Source: Aurantiacibacter atlanticus (lineage in GTDB: Bacteria > Pseudomonadota > Alphaproteobacteria > Sphingomonadales > Sphingomonadaceae). From it: DNA of 64,000 nt. The stretch spans positions 2,914,001-2,978,000 of the forward strand of contig NZ_CP011310.1 of the NCBI RefSeq assembly GCF_001077815.2, given 5' to 3'. The notes beneath the pieces were generated by a model that was given only the letters and a program-made list of their open reading frames with translations, ran no database searches and was not told where the DNA came from. A program made the position numbers and the translations under genes. Shown piece after piece: positions 54,915 to 63,955 of the stretch; within the stretch, counting starts at the first letter, position 1, and each line of letters begins with the position of its first letter.

Positions 54915-55955
54915 ATGTGTGGTTTCGCGGTGAACGCGCTCCCTCTCGCAGTGCTGATTGCTATCTTTGCTATCGCCGCCAGCGCTGTGTGGTGGGCAGG
55001 CTCGCATCTCCCGCGCTATGTCGTCGGCCTCAGCGATAAAACGGGGCTGGGTCAGGGCTTTGCCGGCATGCTGGTGCTGGGCGGGATAACCTCGCTGCCT
55101 GAACTGGCGACGGCGACCACCGCCGCTGCCATCGGGGCGCCGTTACTGGCGCTCAATGATGTACTGGGGAGCGCGGCCTTCAATATCCTACTGCTCGCGG
55201 TGGCCGATATGCTGCTCGGGCCGCACCCCTTGACCTCAGTCGTCGCTAAGCCGGTCACCCTGATACAGGGTGTTTTGGGAATGATGGTACTGGGGCTTGT
55301 CATCGCGGCGATCACATATGGGGAAAGCCAGCTCTTTGGGTTGGCCGGCTTGGGTTCGACATTGGTTTTTGGCTCTGCAGTGGCCGCCATCTGGATTGCC
55401 GATCGATCCGAACGCCGACCAATGTGGCTGGTAGTCAATCAACCCGATCTCGCCTTGGCAGCAGAAGCAGAGCACAGTGACATCAGCTGGCACCAGATCT
55501 TGCTCGGTCTAAACATGTTAGCTGCGATTATCCTTATTGCCGGAGGAGTTCTGGCGACCAGCGCCACTATGATCGCACAGCAGACCGGCTTGGGCGGCAG
55601 CGTTATGGGCTTCCTGTTCGTTTCGGCAGCCACATCTCTGCCGGAACTCAGCGCGATCACCGGAGCTATTCGTAACCAGCGTTATGAATTGGCGATAGGC
55701 GAGGTCTTCGGTTCCAACCTTTTCAACATAGCATTCATCTTTGTTATCGATCTTGTCTCCCCCGGTCCGCCCGTGCTCGGACTGGCCGGACCGTTCGAAG
55801 CGATGGCGGCGTTGCTTGCGCTGCTGATGTCGGGCGTGTTCGTGCTCGGATTGATCGAGCGGCGCGATCGGACCATCCTGCGGATGGGCGTGGATTCAAT
55901 CGCGGTGCTATTGGTTTACGGGATTGGCCTTGCCTTGCTGCTGACAATCGCATGA
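54915..55955 (+). CDS. CaCA-type sodium/calcium (cation) antiporter
   Basis: About 346 residues with roughly ten membrane helices and the two alpha-repeats of the CaCA superfamily: GGITSLPELATATTAAAIG with NDVLGSAAFN in the first half and SAATSLPELSAITGAIRN with EVFGSNLFN in the second. The first repeat has Asp where GN is usual (ND), a minor variation. It exchanges calcium or another divalent cation for sodium or protons. ATG at 54915 is preferred because the first helix follows at once; a TTG at 54837 keeps a further 26 hydrophilic codons open. Confidence 0.8.
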   Translation: MCGFAVNALPLAVLIAIFAIAASAVWWAGSHLPRYVVGLSDKTGLGQGFAGMLVLGGITSLPELATATTAAAIGAPLLALNDVLGSAAFNILLLAVADMLLGPHPLTSVVAKPVTLIQGVLGMMVLGLVIAAITYGESQLFGLAGLGSTLVFGSAVAAIWIADRSERRPMWLVVNQPDLALAAEAEHSDISWHQILLGLNMLAAIILIAGGVLATSATMIAQQTGLGGSVMGFLFVSAATSLPELSAITGAIRNQRYELAIGEVFGSNLFNIAFIFVIDLVSPGPPVLGLAGPFEAMAALLALLMSGVFVLGLIERRDRTILRMGVDSIAVLLVYGIGLALLLTIA

Positions 55956-56117
55956 TAGCCAGATTCAGAAAGCCCTACAGCGTCCCCCAGACGAAGGTTG
56001 CGATATCTAATCTGGCGGACCCGCCAACAGCGCGCAGGCTATCCCGTCCTTTATGGCGCTGTCGGCGATGACACGTGCATCTCATTGCGTGGATAAGCTG
56101 CGGCTGGCCAGAACCGA

Positions 56118-56708
56118 CTATTGCTCGCCTGGATATTCCACTAGCGGACCTATCCGGTCGATCACTTCCCGCGCATTGAATGCCCGCATTGTGCCATTGG
56201 GCGTGATGCCATCACCAAGACGGATTTCGGCAATCGCCTCGAACCGCTCGACCTCGCGAATATCGACATGGTCGGTCCAGAATGAATGGCCATAATAAGG
56301 ATACCAGCTGCGCCAGCCGCGTGGGCCGTAATACCGCCATGATGGCTGCCAATAGCCATAATAGGATCCATACCATGGATCATAGAGCGGGTCGCGCCTG
56401 ACCTCGCGCTCAATATCGTGTTCAACCACGCGGTCTTCGATGGCAAACCAATCCCGCCCCTGCTCCAGCGTCAGCTCCGCCGCGCGGAATAATAGATAGC
56501 TCTCCACTTTCTCGCGCGAGGTCAGCGTATTGCCTGCAAAGGATACCCGGTAGCGGTCTTCACCCAAACGCTCATCGCTATAGCCGCCAGCAATCCTGTT
56601 GGCCGAGGCGATTGGCTGGTATGGCGTGCTGCGAGAGGCACAGCCCGCTATCACCAAAGATGTTGCCGCCACTGCCGCGATCATCGCCTTTTTCAAAAAG
56701 CCGTCCAT
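56118..56708 (-). CDS. CC0125/CC1285-type lipoprotein
   Basis: A 196-residue lipoprotein: signal MDGFLKKAMIAAVAATSLVI with lipobox AGC at Cys24, a conserved ANRIAGGYSDERLGEDRYRVSFAGN stretch, then a Tyr/Trp/Pro-rich low-complexity part (about 105-145) and a C-terminal beta region. The first part matches a lipoprotein family described in Caulobacter and other alphaproteobacteria, function unknown. AGGAG lies about 9 bases before the ATG at 56708. Confidence 0.78.
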   Translation of the reverse strand: MDGFLKKAMIAAVAATSLVIAGCASRSTPYQPIASANRIAGGYSDERLGEDRYRVSFAGNTLTSREKVESYLLFRAAELTLEQGRDWFAIEDRVVEHDIEREVRRDPLYDPWYGSYYGYWQPSWRYYGPRGWRSWYPYYGHSFWTDHVDIREVERFEAIAEIRLGDGITPNGTMRAFNAREVIDRIGPLVEYPGEQ

Positions 56709-56806
56709 TGCAAATCTCCTGTGGGCCCATGTCACAGGAGATTTCAGCCAGATAGCGAGAAGCGTGCTATAGGTAATATTCCGTTTTTGACCGAGAACAC
56801 CAGCGG

Positions 56807-58921
56807 CTATTTCCTGAGCACGACACGGGCATCAAGCGCGACCACTCCATCCGCATCGGCGATGAGTGGATTGATATCAAGTTCCGCAATCCGGGGGAGC
56901 GCCAGCGCGATATTCGACAAGGCGGCGATTACCTCCGCAACCGCGGTCTGATCAGTTGCTGGGACATTGCGATAGCCAGACAATAGACGCGCAATGCGTG
57001 TTTCCCCAATCAGTTGCTTCGCCCGCTCTAGATGAACTGGCGGCAGCGCAATGGACTTGTCGTCAATCACTTCAATTGCAGTTCCCCCTGCCCCGAACAG
57101 GATCACCGGCCCGAATGAGGGATCGCATGCGATACCGGCAAACAGTTCATGTGCAGCCTTTCGCCGGATCATGGGCTGGATGGCAAAGCCTTCGATCCGG
57201 GCTTCTGGAAACCGTGTGGCGATCCGCTTGGCCATAGCGCGCGCCGCCTGCCTGACTGCTGCTGCATCGGCCAGTCCGAGGACCACCCCGCCAAAGTCGG
57301 ATTTGTGGGTTATGTCGGGTGAGACAATCTTGATCGCATAAGGCGCCGGTAACTCTGTACAGGCCTGCTCCGCCAGTTCGGCCGTCGCGGCGAACTGCGT
57401 GGAAACAACGGGGATGCCAAACGCTGCCAGCAATCCTTTAGCCTCAATCTCGCTCAGCAAGTGACGGTTATCCGCAAGAACAGCATCGATGATCGCATCG
57501 CCCCGCACAATTGCATCGACATCGGGAGCGCTCGCCCCGTCCGGCAAAATCTGCACCCGCGCCCAGCGCGCAGCAGTCGCATAACCGAATGCCCGAATTG
57601 CCTGAGCAGGCGTTGAGAATTCGGGAATGCGGGCAGCGCCAAGAACTTCATGCGAAGACGCGCGATTAGCATCGCCCAACCAACAGGCAATGACGGGCTT
57701 CTTGCGCGGAACGGACCCAGCGGCATCGGCCACAGCGCGCGCAGCTTCGCCCGGCATAAGCAAGCCGGTGGGGCAATTCATCGCGAGCACGGCATCAACG
57801 CCGTCGTCCGCAAGCACCGCCTCCATGGCGGCCCGATACCGAGCAGATCCCGCATCGCCGATAATATCGACCGGATTGGCCCGTGACCAACCCGGTGGCA
57901 GCACCGCATCGAGGCGGGAAACTGTATCATCTGACAATTCGGCAAGCGGCGCAGAGGTGACTTCCATCGCATCGAGCGCCAGCACACCTGCGCCGCCGCC
58001 ATTGGTGACAATGGCCAGCCGCTCACCCGGCAGCTCTGGAACATCGTCGAGCATTGCGGCAGCATCGAACAAGGCGTCTAGGCTGCTCGCTGTAACGATC
58101 CCCGCCTCATGGAAGGCCGCACGATAGACCTCCCATGATCCGGCCAGCGCGCCAGTGTGCGACAGGGCAGCGCGGCCAGCGACAGTTCCGCGCCCCGCCT
58201 TCAGCACGATCACAGGTTTGATAGCTGTTACCGCACGGGCCGCTTTGACAAAGGCCCGGCCATCATCCAGCCCTTCCATATAGATCAGGATAGCGCGGGT
58301 CTGCGGATCTGCTGCAAGCAATTCGAGCAGTTCATCGAACCCGGTCTGCGCCATATCGCCGATTGACAGGATTGCCGAGAAACCCACGCCGTGCGGAGCC
58401 GCCCATTCTACCATTGCCGATGCAATCGCACCGCTTTGCGAAAGCAATGCCAGTTCGCCGGCCGGAGCATCGTGGGAAGCGAAAGACGCATTGATTCCCA
58501 TATGTGGCAAGATGATACCAAGGCAATTGGGCCCGATAATCCGGATGCCTGCCTCGCGCGCAACGCGCAGCATTTCCTGACCCGGCTCGGTTGTCTTGCC
58601 CAGTCCTGCGGAAATTATCACCGCAAGACCAATACCCTTGGCCGCCAATTTACGCAGCACATCTGGCACCAGCCGGGCAGGAATCGCAATCACGGCGAGC
58701 GCAGGCCCTGGCGGGACGGTTTGAATGCCCGTGTGACAATGGGCACCGGGAATTACCAGCTTATGAGGGTTGACTGCATGCAGTTCAAACCGGTCTGCCT
58801 CGCGCAGCAGATTGGTCAGTACCGCATGACCAACCGAACCTGTTTCCTGCGACGCCCCAACCAGCACGATCCGGCTAGGCCGAAGCCAATGCGGTTCAAG
58901 TGAGGGTAGTCGATCCGTCAT
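56807..58921 (-). CDS. NDP-forming acyl/acetyl-CoA synthetase (alpha-beta fusion), PatZ-like without the GNAT domain
   Basis: 704 residues: an N-terminal CoA-binding Rossmann part (IVLVGASQETGSVGHAVLTN), a succinyl-CoA ligase-like part with the phosphohistidine region ALSHTGALAGSWEVYRAAFHEAG, and a C-terminal ATP-grasp_5 domain (PYAIKIVSPDITHKSDFGGVVLGL). ADP-forming synthetases of this kind make ATP from acetyl-CoA. In PatZ-type lysine acetyltransferases the same 700 residues are fused to a GNAT domain; here a stand-alone GNAT of that type is encoded two genes upstream. Confidence 0.85.
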   Translation of the reverse strand: MTDRLPSLEPHWLRPSRIVLVGASQETGSVGHAVLTNLLREADRFELHAVNPHKLVIPGAHCHTGIQTVPPGPALAVIAIPARLVPDVLRKLAAKGIGLAVIISAGLGKTTEPGQEMLRVAREAGIRIIGPNCLGIILPHMGINASFASHDAPAGELALLSQSGAIASAMVEWAAPHGVGFSAILSIGDMAQTGFDELLELLAADPQTRAILIYMEGLDDGRAFVKAARAVTAIKPVIVLKAGRGTVAGRAALSHTGALAGSWEVYRAAFHEAGIVTASSLDALFDAAAMLDDVPELPGERLAIVTNGGGAGVLALDAMEVTSAPLAELSDDTVSRLDAVLPPGWSRANPVDIIGDAGSARYRAAMEAVLADDGVDAVLAMNCPTGLLMPGEAARAVADAAGSVPRKKPVIACWLGDANRASSHEVLGAARIPEFSTPAQAIRAFGYATAARWARVQILPDGASAPDVDAIVRGDAIIDAVLADNRHLLSEIEAKGLLAAFGIPVVSTQFAATAELAEQACTELPAPYAIKIVSPDITHKSDFGGVVLGLADAAAVRQAARAMAKRIATRFPEARIEGFAIQPMIRRKAAHELFAGIACDPSFGPVILFGAGGTAIEVIDDKSIALPPVHLERAKQLIGETRIARLLSGYRNVPATDQTAVAEVIAALSNIALALPRIAELDINPLIADADGVVALDARVVLRK

Positions 58922-58998
58922 TTTCTCTCCGGGTCCTAGAACCGAAATGGTGCCCGATAATCATCGAGGCGGCATGCGAAGTCCCAGACGGTTGCGCA

Positions 58999-61617
58999 TT
59001 ACGCAATGCTCCGGGCAGGTGAACGAAGGAGCCATTTGGTCACCTCTGTCACCAACAAGACTGCAGCTGCTCCGGCAAGGCATTGCCAGAACACGATCAT
59101 GTGGACCGGCTGGACACCAAGCAAGTTCTGCATCGGAGGGAAGTAGAGTGCTCCGATATGCAAGGTCAGCGCAGCAGCCATGCCGAAAAACATCCAGCCA
59201 TTTTCAGGCGGGTGCCAGCGCCAGAATGGCCGGTGGAGGCTGCGGACACTCAGCAAGAATGCATTCTGGAACAGCACAACCATCAGCAACACAGCATTGC
59301 GCGCTTCAGCTGTAGTGTCGCCCGCTCCAAGATGGGTGGCGAGCATCCAAACAGACATGGCGGTCATCACGATTGCGCCGGGTAACATCAGGATCACCGC
59401 TTCCCGATCCAGCAAGGCTGCCAGCTTGCGACGGGGAGGCTGCTGCAATTCATCTCCTTCGCCCCGACCGAACCCAAGCGTGACATCCTGAACCCCATTG
59501 GTGACAAGATTGAGCCACAGGAGCTGGACCGGCGTAAGCGGCATTGGCAAGCCAGCAGCCAGCGCGCCCAGAAACATGCAAATCTCGGCCAATCCGGTGG
59601 CAACCATAAACAGTACGATTTTTCGCACGTTCAGGAAAGTGACCCGTCCTTCTTCAATCCCGGCTACGATGGTGGCGAAATTGTCATCGGCCAACACCAT
59701 ATCGGCCGCGCCACGTGCAACATCCGTGCCCCCGCGCCCCATTGCCACGCCGATATCCGCCGCGCGCAATGCTGGCCCATCGTTCACGCCATCGCCAGTA
59801 ACGGCGACGATTTCTTCCGCCTTTTGCAATGCGCGGACGATGGCAAGCTTTTGTGCCGGTTCGATCCTGGCGTAGATGAGGGCGCGACCGACATTCTCTG
59901 CAAACTCATCACTCTCACAGTCAAGCGCTGCAAGTTCTACCCCGGTCACCACTGTTTCAGGATTGGTTGAAAGGCCCAGCTGGCGGGCAATGGCAAGCGC
60001 TGTGGCCGGATGGTCGCCGGTAATCATGCGCACGCCGATTCCTGCTTCACGACAACGCTCTACTGCTTTGACCACGCCGGAGCGCAGCGGATCACCCAGA
60101 CCGACAAAGCCAAGCAGGCGCAACCCGTGAAGGTGGTCCTTGATATGTCCATTGTACTGATCCGACATCCCATCCGCGAGGACCAGCACGCGGTAGCCGT
60201 CACTGGCCATGCGTTCGACTATGTCAATGCTATCGGGATTGGCATCGGCACACATTGCCAGCACCGTTTCGGGCGCACCTTTGACTACGATCTGGCTCCC
60301 TCCGTTCGTCGCCGCCTCGACCGCGGCAAAACGCGCTGCAGGCTCGTAAGGAATGACCGACAAGCGTTCTATACCTAATAAAGTGGCCGGATCGTTGCCC
60401 GTTTCCTCGGCGAGATCAAGCAATGCCACATCAACAGCGTCGCCGACCGTACTGCCGGTATCGGTAAGTTGCGCTTCATTGCACAAGGCCGCTGCGCGGC
60501 TAAGATCCGACAACGCATCGGGAAAATCTTCGGTCAACCAGTCCTTGCGATTTACAATGGTGCCATCGGGCAAGGCGGCCTGTTCTACCGTCAGGCGATT
60601 GAGCGTCAGCGTGCCGGTCTTGTCGCTGGCGATGAGGGTGCAGGCACCGAGTCCCTCCACGGCGGGCAGGGCACGAACAATGACATTGCGCCGTGCCATC
60701 CGGCTTGCAGCGGCGGACAAGGCGACGGTAACCGCAATGGGCAAGCCTTCGGGAATGGCCGCGACCGCCAAAGCGATTGCCAGAAGCACGATATCGCGCA
60801 GTCCTTCGCCCTGGAGCGCGAGAACGCCTGCCAAAAGAAGGATCAAAAGTATCGTCGCCAACGATATCTGGCGAGCAAGCAGCCCCATCCGCCGTACCAG
60901 CGGCGTGTCCACGGCCGTGCGGGTGGCCGCCGCGAGCGTTGTGCCGATCTCGCCCAGGAGTGTCTCGGTACCGGTCGCGACCACTACACCCACGCCGCGC
61001 CCCTCTACAACCGTAGTGCCAGCGTGCGCCATTGTCAGACGGTCGCCAGGCGGCGTGTCCATTTCTATGAACGCTTGAGCATCCTTTGCCGCTGGCGCGG
61101 ATTCACCGGTCATCAGGGATTCGTCAATCCGCAAACCAAGGGATGACAGCAAGCGCAGATCAGCTGTTACTTTGAAGCCGCTTTCCAATTCGACGATGTC
61201 GCCCGGCACAATCTCGGCAGAGGGTATTTCCCGCGCAATTCCGCCGCGCCGGATACGGGCTGTTTGCGGCACCAGCATGCGCAAGGCCATAGCGCTCGCA
61301 TCGGCTTTGTATTCTTGATAGCTGCTGATGAGGGCATTCGTGGTGAGAACGCCGAAAATGAAGATTGCGTCCCATCTGTCTCCGATAGCAAGTGATAAGG
61401 CACCTGCACCCAGCAACAGATAGATAAGCGGATTGGTGAACTGGCGTAGGAAGATGCGCAGCGGACCGGAATTTCGCGTTTCCGGCAGGCTATTGCGGCC
61501 AAAAGCCGACAATCGTTCATTTGCCTCGGTTTCGTCGAGGCCCGTCACAGACGACTGCGCGCCCGCCAGAGCCTCGCTACAACTCAGCGCATACCAGGAC
61601 TTTCGCTCCGACTTCAT
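58999..61617 (-). CDS. Calcium-type (P2A) cation-transporting P-type ATPase
   Basis: An 872-residue pump. Visible motifs: the cation_ATPase_N region at 1-70, TGES at 170-173 (actuator), PEGLP at 289-293 in helix M4, the phosphorylated Asp332 in DKTGTLT, KGAPE near 440, MITGDHPATA near 530 and TGDGVNDGPAL near 600, then six C-terminal helices. The layout is that of SERCA/CtpF-like pumps; the ion is probably Ca2+ but Mn2+ or others are possible. The GNAT gene ends 7 bases upstream, so they share a transcript. Confidence 0.88.
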   Translation of the reverse strand: MKSERKSWYALSCSEALAGAQSSVTGLDETEANERLSAFGRNSLPETRNSGPLRIFLRQFTNPLIYLLLGAGALSLAIGDRWDAIFIFGVLTTNALISSYQEYKADASAMALRMLVPQTARIRRGGIAREIPSAEIVPGDIVELESGFKVTADLRLLSSLGLRIDESLMTGESAPAAKDAQAFIEMDTPPGDRLTMAHAGTTVVEGRGVGVVVATGTETLLGEIGTTLAAATRTAVDTPLVRRMGLLARQISLATILLILLLAGVLALQGEGLRDIVLLAIALAVAAIPEGLPIAVTVALSAAASRMARRNVIVRALPAVEGLGACTLIASDKTGTLTLNRLTVEQAALPDGTIVNRKDWLTEDFPDALSDLSRAAALCNEAQLTDTGSTVGDAVDVALLDLAEETGNDPATLLGIERLSVIPYEPAARFAAVEAATNGGSQIVVKGAPETVLAMCADANPDSIDIVERMASDGYRVLVLADGMSDQYNGHIKDHLHGLRLLGFVGLGDPLRSGVVKAVERCREAGIGVRMITGDHPATALAIARQLGLSTNPETVVTGVELAALDCESDEFAENVGRALIYARIEPAQKLAIVRALQKAEEIVAVTGDGVNDGPALRAADIGVAMGRGGTDVARGAADMVLADDNFATIVAGIEEGRVTFLNVRKIVLFMVATGLAEICMFLGALAAGLPMPLTPVQLLWLNLVTNGVQDVTLGFGRGEGDELQQPPRRKLAALLDREAVILMLPGAIVMTAMSVWMLATHLGAGDTTAEARNAVLLMVVLFQNAFLLSVRSLHRPFWRWHPPENGWMFFGMAAALTLHIGALYFPPMQNLLGVQPVHMIVFWQCLAGAAAVLLVTEVTKWLLRSPARSIA

Positions 61618-61624
61618 TCTATTG

Positions 61625-62221
61625 CTAGCGAAACGTCTTCTCGACCAGCATTATCGTCGGGTCATCCGGCTGGGTCCGTACGGTAAAGCCCATTTCGCGC
61701 TCAAGACGCAAGGCATCGGCTTGGCTGATACTTTGCAGGGCGTAAATCCGCCTGACGCCCATGGCAGCGGCATAATTGGCGCCATGGTCAAGAAGCATCC
61801 AGCTTATCCCTTTATGCTTGGCGTCTTCGCGCGTGCACATTGCAATTTCAGCAGAATCGAAATCTGCATCTGCGACCAGCATGGCAGTCGCAAGAATCTC
61901 TCCGTCCTCATCGTCGATCGCCAGGAAATCGATCGAGGAATCATCATCGTCGCGCAACATCGCTTCCAACCGAGCATCGTCCACTTTGCGCAAACCCGAA
62001 AGAAAGCGGAAATAGAGATCTTCAGATGTTACCCGTTCAAAGAAACGTTCCAGAGCGCTGCGGTCTTCTGGCCGCGCAGGCGTGATTGTCACCTTCACGC
62101 CGGTATGGGTGGTTGCGACAGCATTCCAGCCTTCCTGCGCTTCACGATTGGAGAAACTGCGCGAGGGCGAGTGCTGGTCAGTCGCAGGCGTTGGGCCTGG
62201 CGAAGATTTGACGTCTGTCAT
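61625..62221 (-). CDS. Stand-alone GNAT acetyltransferase, PatZ-domain-like
   Basis: 198 residues with a disordered 50-residue leader and a GNAT domain starting VTITPARPEDRSALERFFERVTSEDLYFRFLSGL, which resembles the acetyltransferase domain of PatZ/Pat-type lysine acetyltransferases. The acetyl-CoA loop is less canonical (REDAKHKGISWMLLDH). It lies 7 bases before the P-ATPase gene and two genes before an NDP-forming synthetase that equals the rest of PatZ. Confidence 0.8.
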   Translation of the reverse strand: MTDVKSSPGPTPATDQHSPSRSFSNREAQEGWNAVATTHTGVKVTITPARPEDRSALERFFERVTSEDLYFRFLSGLRKVDDARLEAMLRDDDDSSIDFLAIDDEDGEILATAMLVADADFDSAEIAMCTREDAKHKGISWMLLDHGANYAAAMGVRRIYALQSISQADALRLEREMGFTVRTQPDDPTIMLVEKTFR

Positions 62222-62475
62222 GAATTAGCTCCTTTTCACAGGAACGGTTTCTGCGCCGCGTGCAATCGGTCGGCCATCCGTAGACATCCGTAGAGCCATG
62301 CTGATGCCGGCGTGCCAGCTTCAAAGGATTGCGGGAGTTTCCTGGCGTTTCTCGGTATCTGCCAGACGCAATTGCGGAACCTGATCGCTCCCTGATGCGA
62401 GGCCAACCAGAACTGGTAGCGCCTCTCAAGCAATTGGACGGCGCGAAGGTGATCAATACGAGAGCCCAAGATCCG

Positions 62476-63210
62476 ATGCGCCAGGAAGGTCCCTTTGCTA
62501 GTCTTGAAGTGATCGACATCCACAAATCCTTTGGCGAGCGGCCTGTTTTGAATGGTCTGTCGTTAACTGTGAGACAAGGAGAGGTCGTTGGGCTGTTCGG
62601 ACGTGATGGAGCGGGCAAAAGTGTGAGTTTTTATTGCATTCTCGGAATGCTGAAACCCGATGCTGGCCGTATCATGTTGCGCGGAGATGATATTTCACGA
62701 TTGCCGTTCTACCGTCGCGCGATTCTTGGTTTGGGTTACTTGCCGGAGCAGCCCTCTGTTTTTAGAGGTCTGACGGTCGAACAGAACGTGCAGGCGATGC
62801 TGGAAATTTCCGAAACTGATCGGCAGCGTCGCCATGAGCGCCTCGAAACTCTGCTGACAGATCTCAATATTGCGCATCTGCGCAATACGCGGGCGACATC
62901 TTTATCGGGCGGCGAGCGCAGAAGGTGCGAAGTCGCTCGCGCGCTGGCCCTCGATCCGTCCGTCATGCTGCTCGATGAACCCTTCGCAGGCATAGATCCG
63001 CTTACCATCGCGAGTATCAAAGAGCTGATTCTGAAAATGAAGCGGCGGAATATCGGTATTCTTATAACCGATCAGAATGTGCCCGAGATGCTCGACGTGA
63101 TCGATCGGGCCTATGTGATCGATCGGGGGCGGATGGTATTCGAAGGATCGTCCGATGAAATGCTCCACAACCCGACCGTTTTACGAACCTACCTTGGCAG
63201 CCGACGCTGA
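62476..63210 (+). CDS. LptB-like ABC transporter ATPase
   Basis: About 244 residues from the ATG at 62476; the frame is open from 62329. It follows LptB, the ATPase of the lipopolysaccharide transporter: Walker A GRDGAGKS, VGLFGRDGAGKSVSFYCILG context, Q-loop PEQPSVFRGLTVEQNV, signature LSGGERRRCEVARALA, Walker B VMLLDEPFAGIDP and the C-terminal LGSRR. The Walker A has Arg-Asp and Ser where LptB usually has P/R-N and Thr. No lptA, lptC or permease gene adjoins, so it may be a second copy with another partner. Confidence 0.78.
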   Translation: MRQEGPFASLEVIDIHKSFGERPVLNGLSLTVRQGEVVGLFGRDGAGKSVSFYCILGMLKPDAGRIMLRGDDISRLPFYRRAILGLGYLPEQPSVFRGLTVEQNVQAMLEISETDRQRRHERLETLLTDLNIAHLRNTRATSLSGGERRRCEVARALALDPSVMLLDEPFAGIDPLTIASIKELILKMKRRNIGILITDQNVPEMLDVIDRAYVIDRGRMVFEGSSDEMLHNPTVLRTYLGSRR

Positions 63211-63342
63211 ACGAGACAAGTTTCGATAATGTCGGAGAGCCTCAAGGTCCCCTGCCATCACTCGTTCGTCCAGTTCGAATTAAGTATCGGTGCTCTCATT
63301 CTGGCAGAGGAACTGCAAAGCGCGGTGATGGCACCTAAAAGT

Positions 63343-63369
63343 CACCCCGGCCCTCTAAGAACCGGGGTG
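63343..63369. terminator. GC-rich hairpin between convergent LptB-like and Hsp20 genes
   Basis: CACCCCGG (63343-63350) pairs with CCGGGGTG (63362-63369) across an 11-base loop. It lies in the 253-bp convergent gap. Confidence 0.5.
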
Positions 63370-63383
63370 ATAGTCTCGGCGGT

Positions 63384-63400
63384 GAGTCCCATAGGGACTC
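63384..63400. terminator. Second hairpin in the convergent gap
   Basis: GAGTCCC-ATA-GGGACTC, a perfect 7-bp stem with a 3-base loop, 64 bases beyond the Hsp20 stop. With the hairpin at 63343-63369 it may end transcripts from both sides; no long T-run adjoins. Confidence 0.5.
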
Positions 63401-63463
63401 CGGGAGATTAGAGTTGCCCGCATGCGTTGGGGAAATCGCGCAGGCAGTACCGGGATTACAGCC

Positions 63464-63955
63464 TCATACGTCCTTCTTTCCGGTATGAATTTCGATTCGG
63501 CGTCGACGTGTATCCGCTTCGGCGCTGCGTGGTATCGAGACCCGCAATATGCCGTCGGAAGCCTCGGCTTTGATGTCATCTGTCAGCGCATCGGCAGGAA
63601 GGGCTATCCGCCGTTCGAAAGTACCGTAGCTTCTTTCGGAAATGACATAGTCACGATCTGTTTCCTGGCGTTCTTCCTTCTTCTCGCCCTTCAATATCAG
63701 CGTGTCGTGATCGACCTGCAAATCGATATCCTCCAACGCGATACCCGGCACCTCGACAGCCACATTATAACAATCATCGGTTTCGGCCATTTCCACCGCA
63801 GGCGCTCCTGTAAACGGAAACGCTGAAAGACGTGTGGGGAAATCCTCGATCAAGTGATCGACGCCGCTGCGCATTCTGGCAAGCGGTTCGATGAAGCGTT
63901 CAGCAAATCCGTGCTCTGAGCGCGGACGACGCGGGGTTGTGAGTTGGTTGGTCAC
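63464..63955 (-). CDS. Hsp20/alpha-crystallin small heat-shock protein
   Basis: A 163-residue chaperone with an N-terminal arm (1-50), an alpha-crystallin domain (about 52-150: VEMAETDDCYNVAVEVPGI, LILKGEKKEE, and YGTFERRIALPADA) and a basic C-terminal tail. The DGILRVSIPRS strand matches the usual GVLxVxxPK. GTG at 63955 follows AGAGGA by 8 bases. Only 45 bases upstream are visible, so a heat-regulated leader, common for such genes, cannot be judged. Confidence 0.88.
   Translation of the reverse strand: MTNQLTTPRRPRSEHGFAERFIEPLARMRSGVDHLIEDFPTRLSAFPFTGAPAVEMAETDDCYNVAVEVPGIALEDIDLQVDHDTLILKGEKKEERQETDRDYVISERSYGTFERRIALPADALTDDIKAEASDGILRVSIPRSAEADTRRRRIEIHTGKKDV

Noticed and set aside
55956..56117. 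8-bp inverted repeat GCCAGATT/AATCTGGC in the gap after the antiporter
   Set aside because: The arms are separated by almost 50 bases and no compact hairpin forms, so a chance match is likely.
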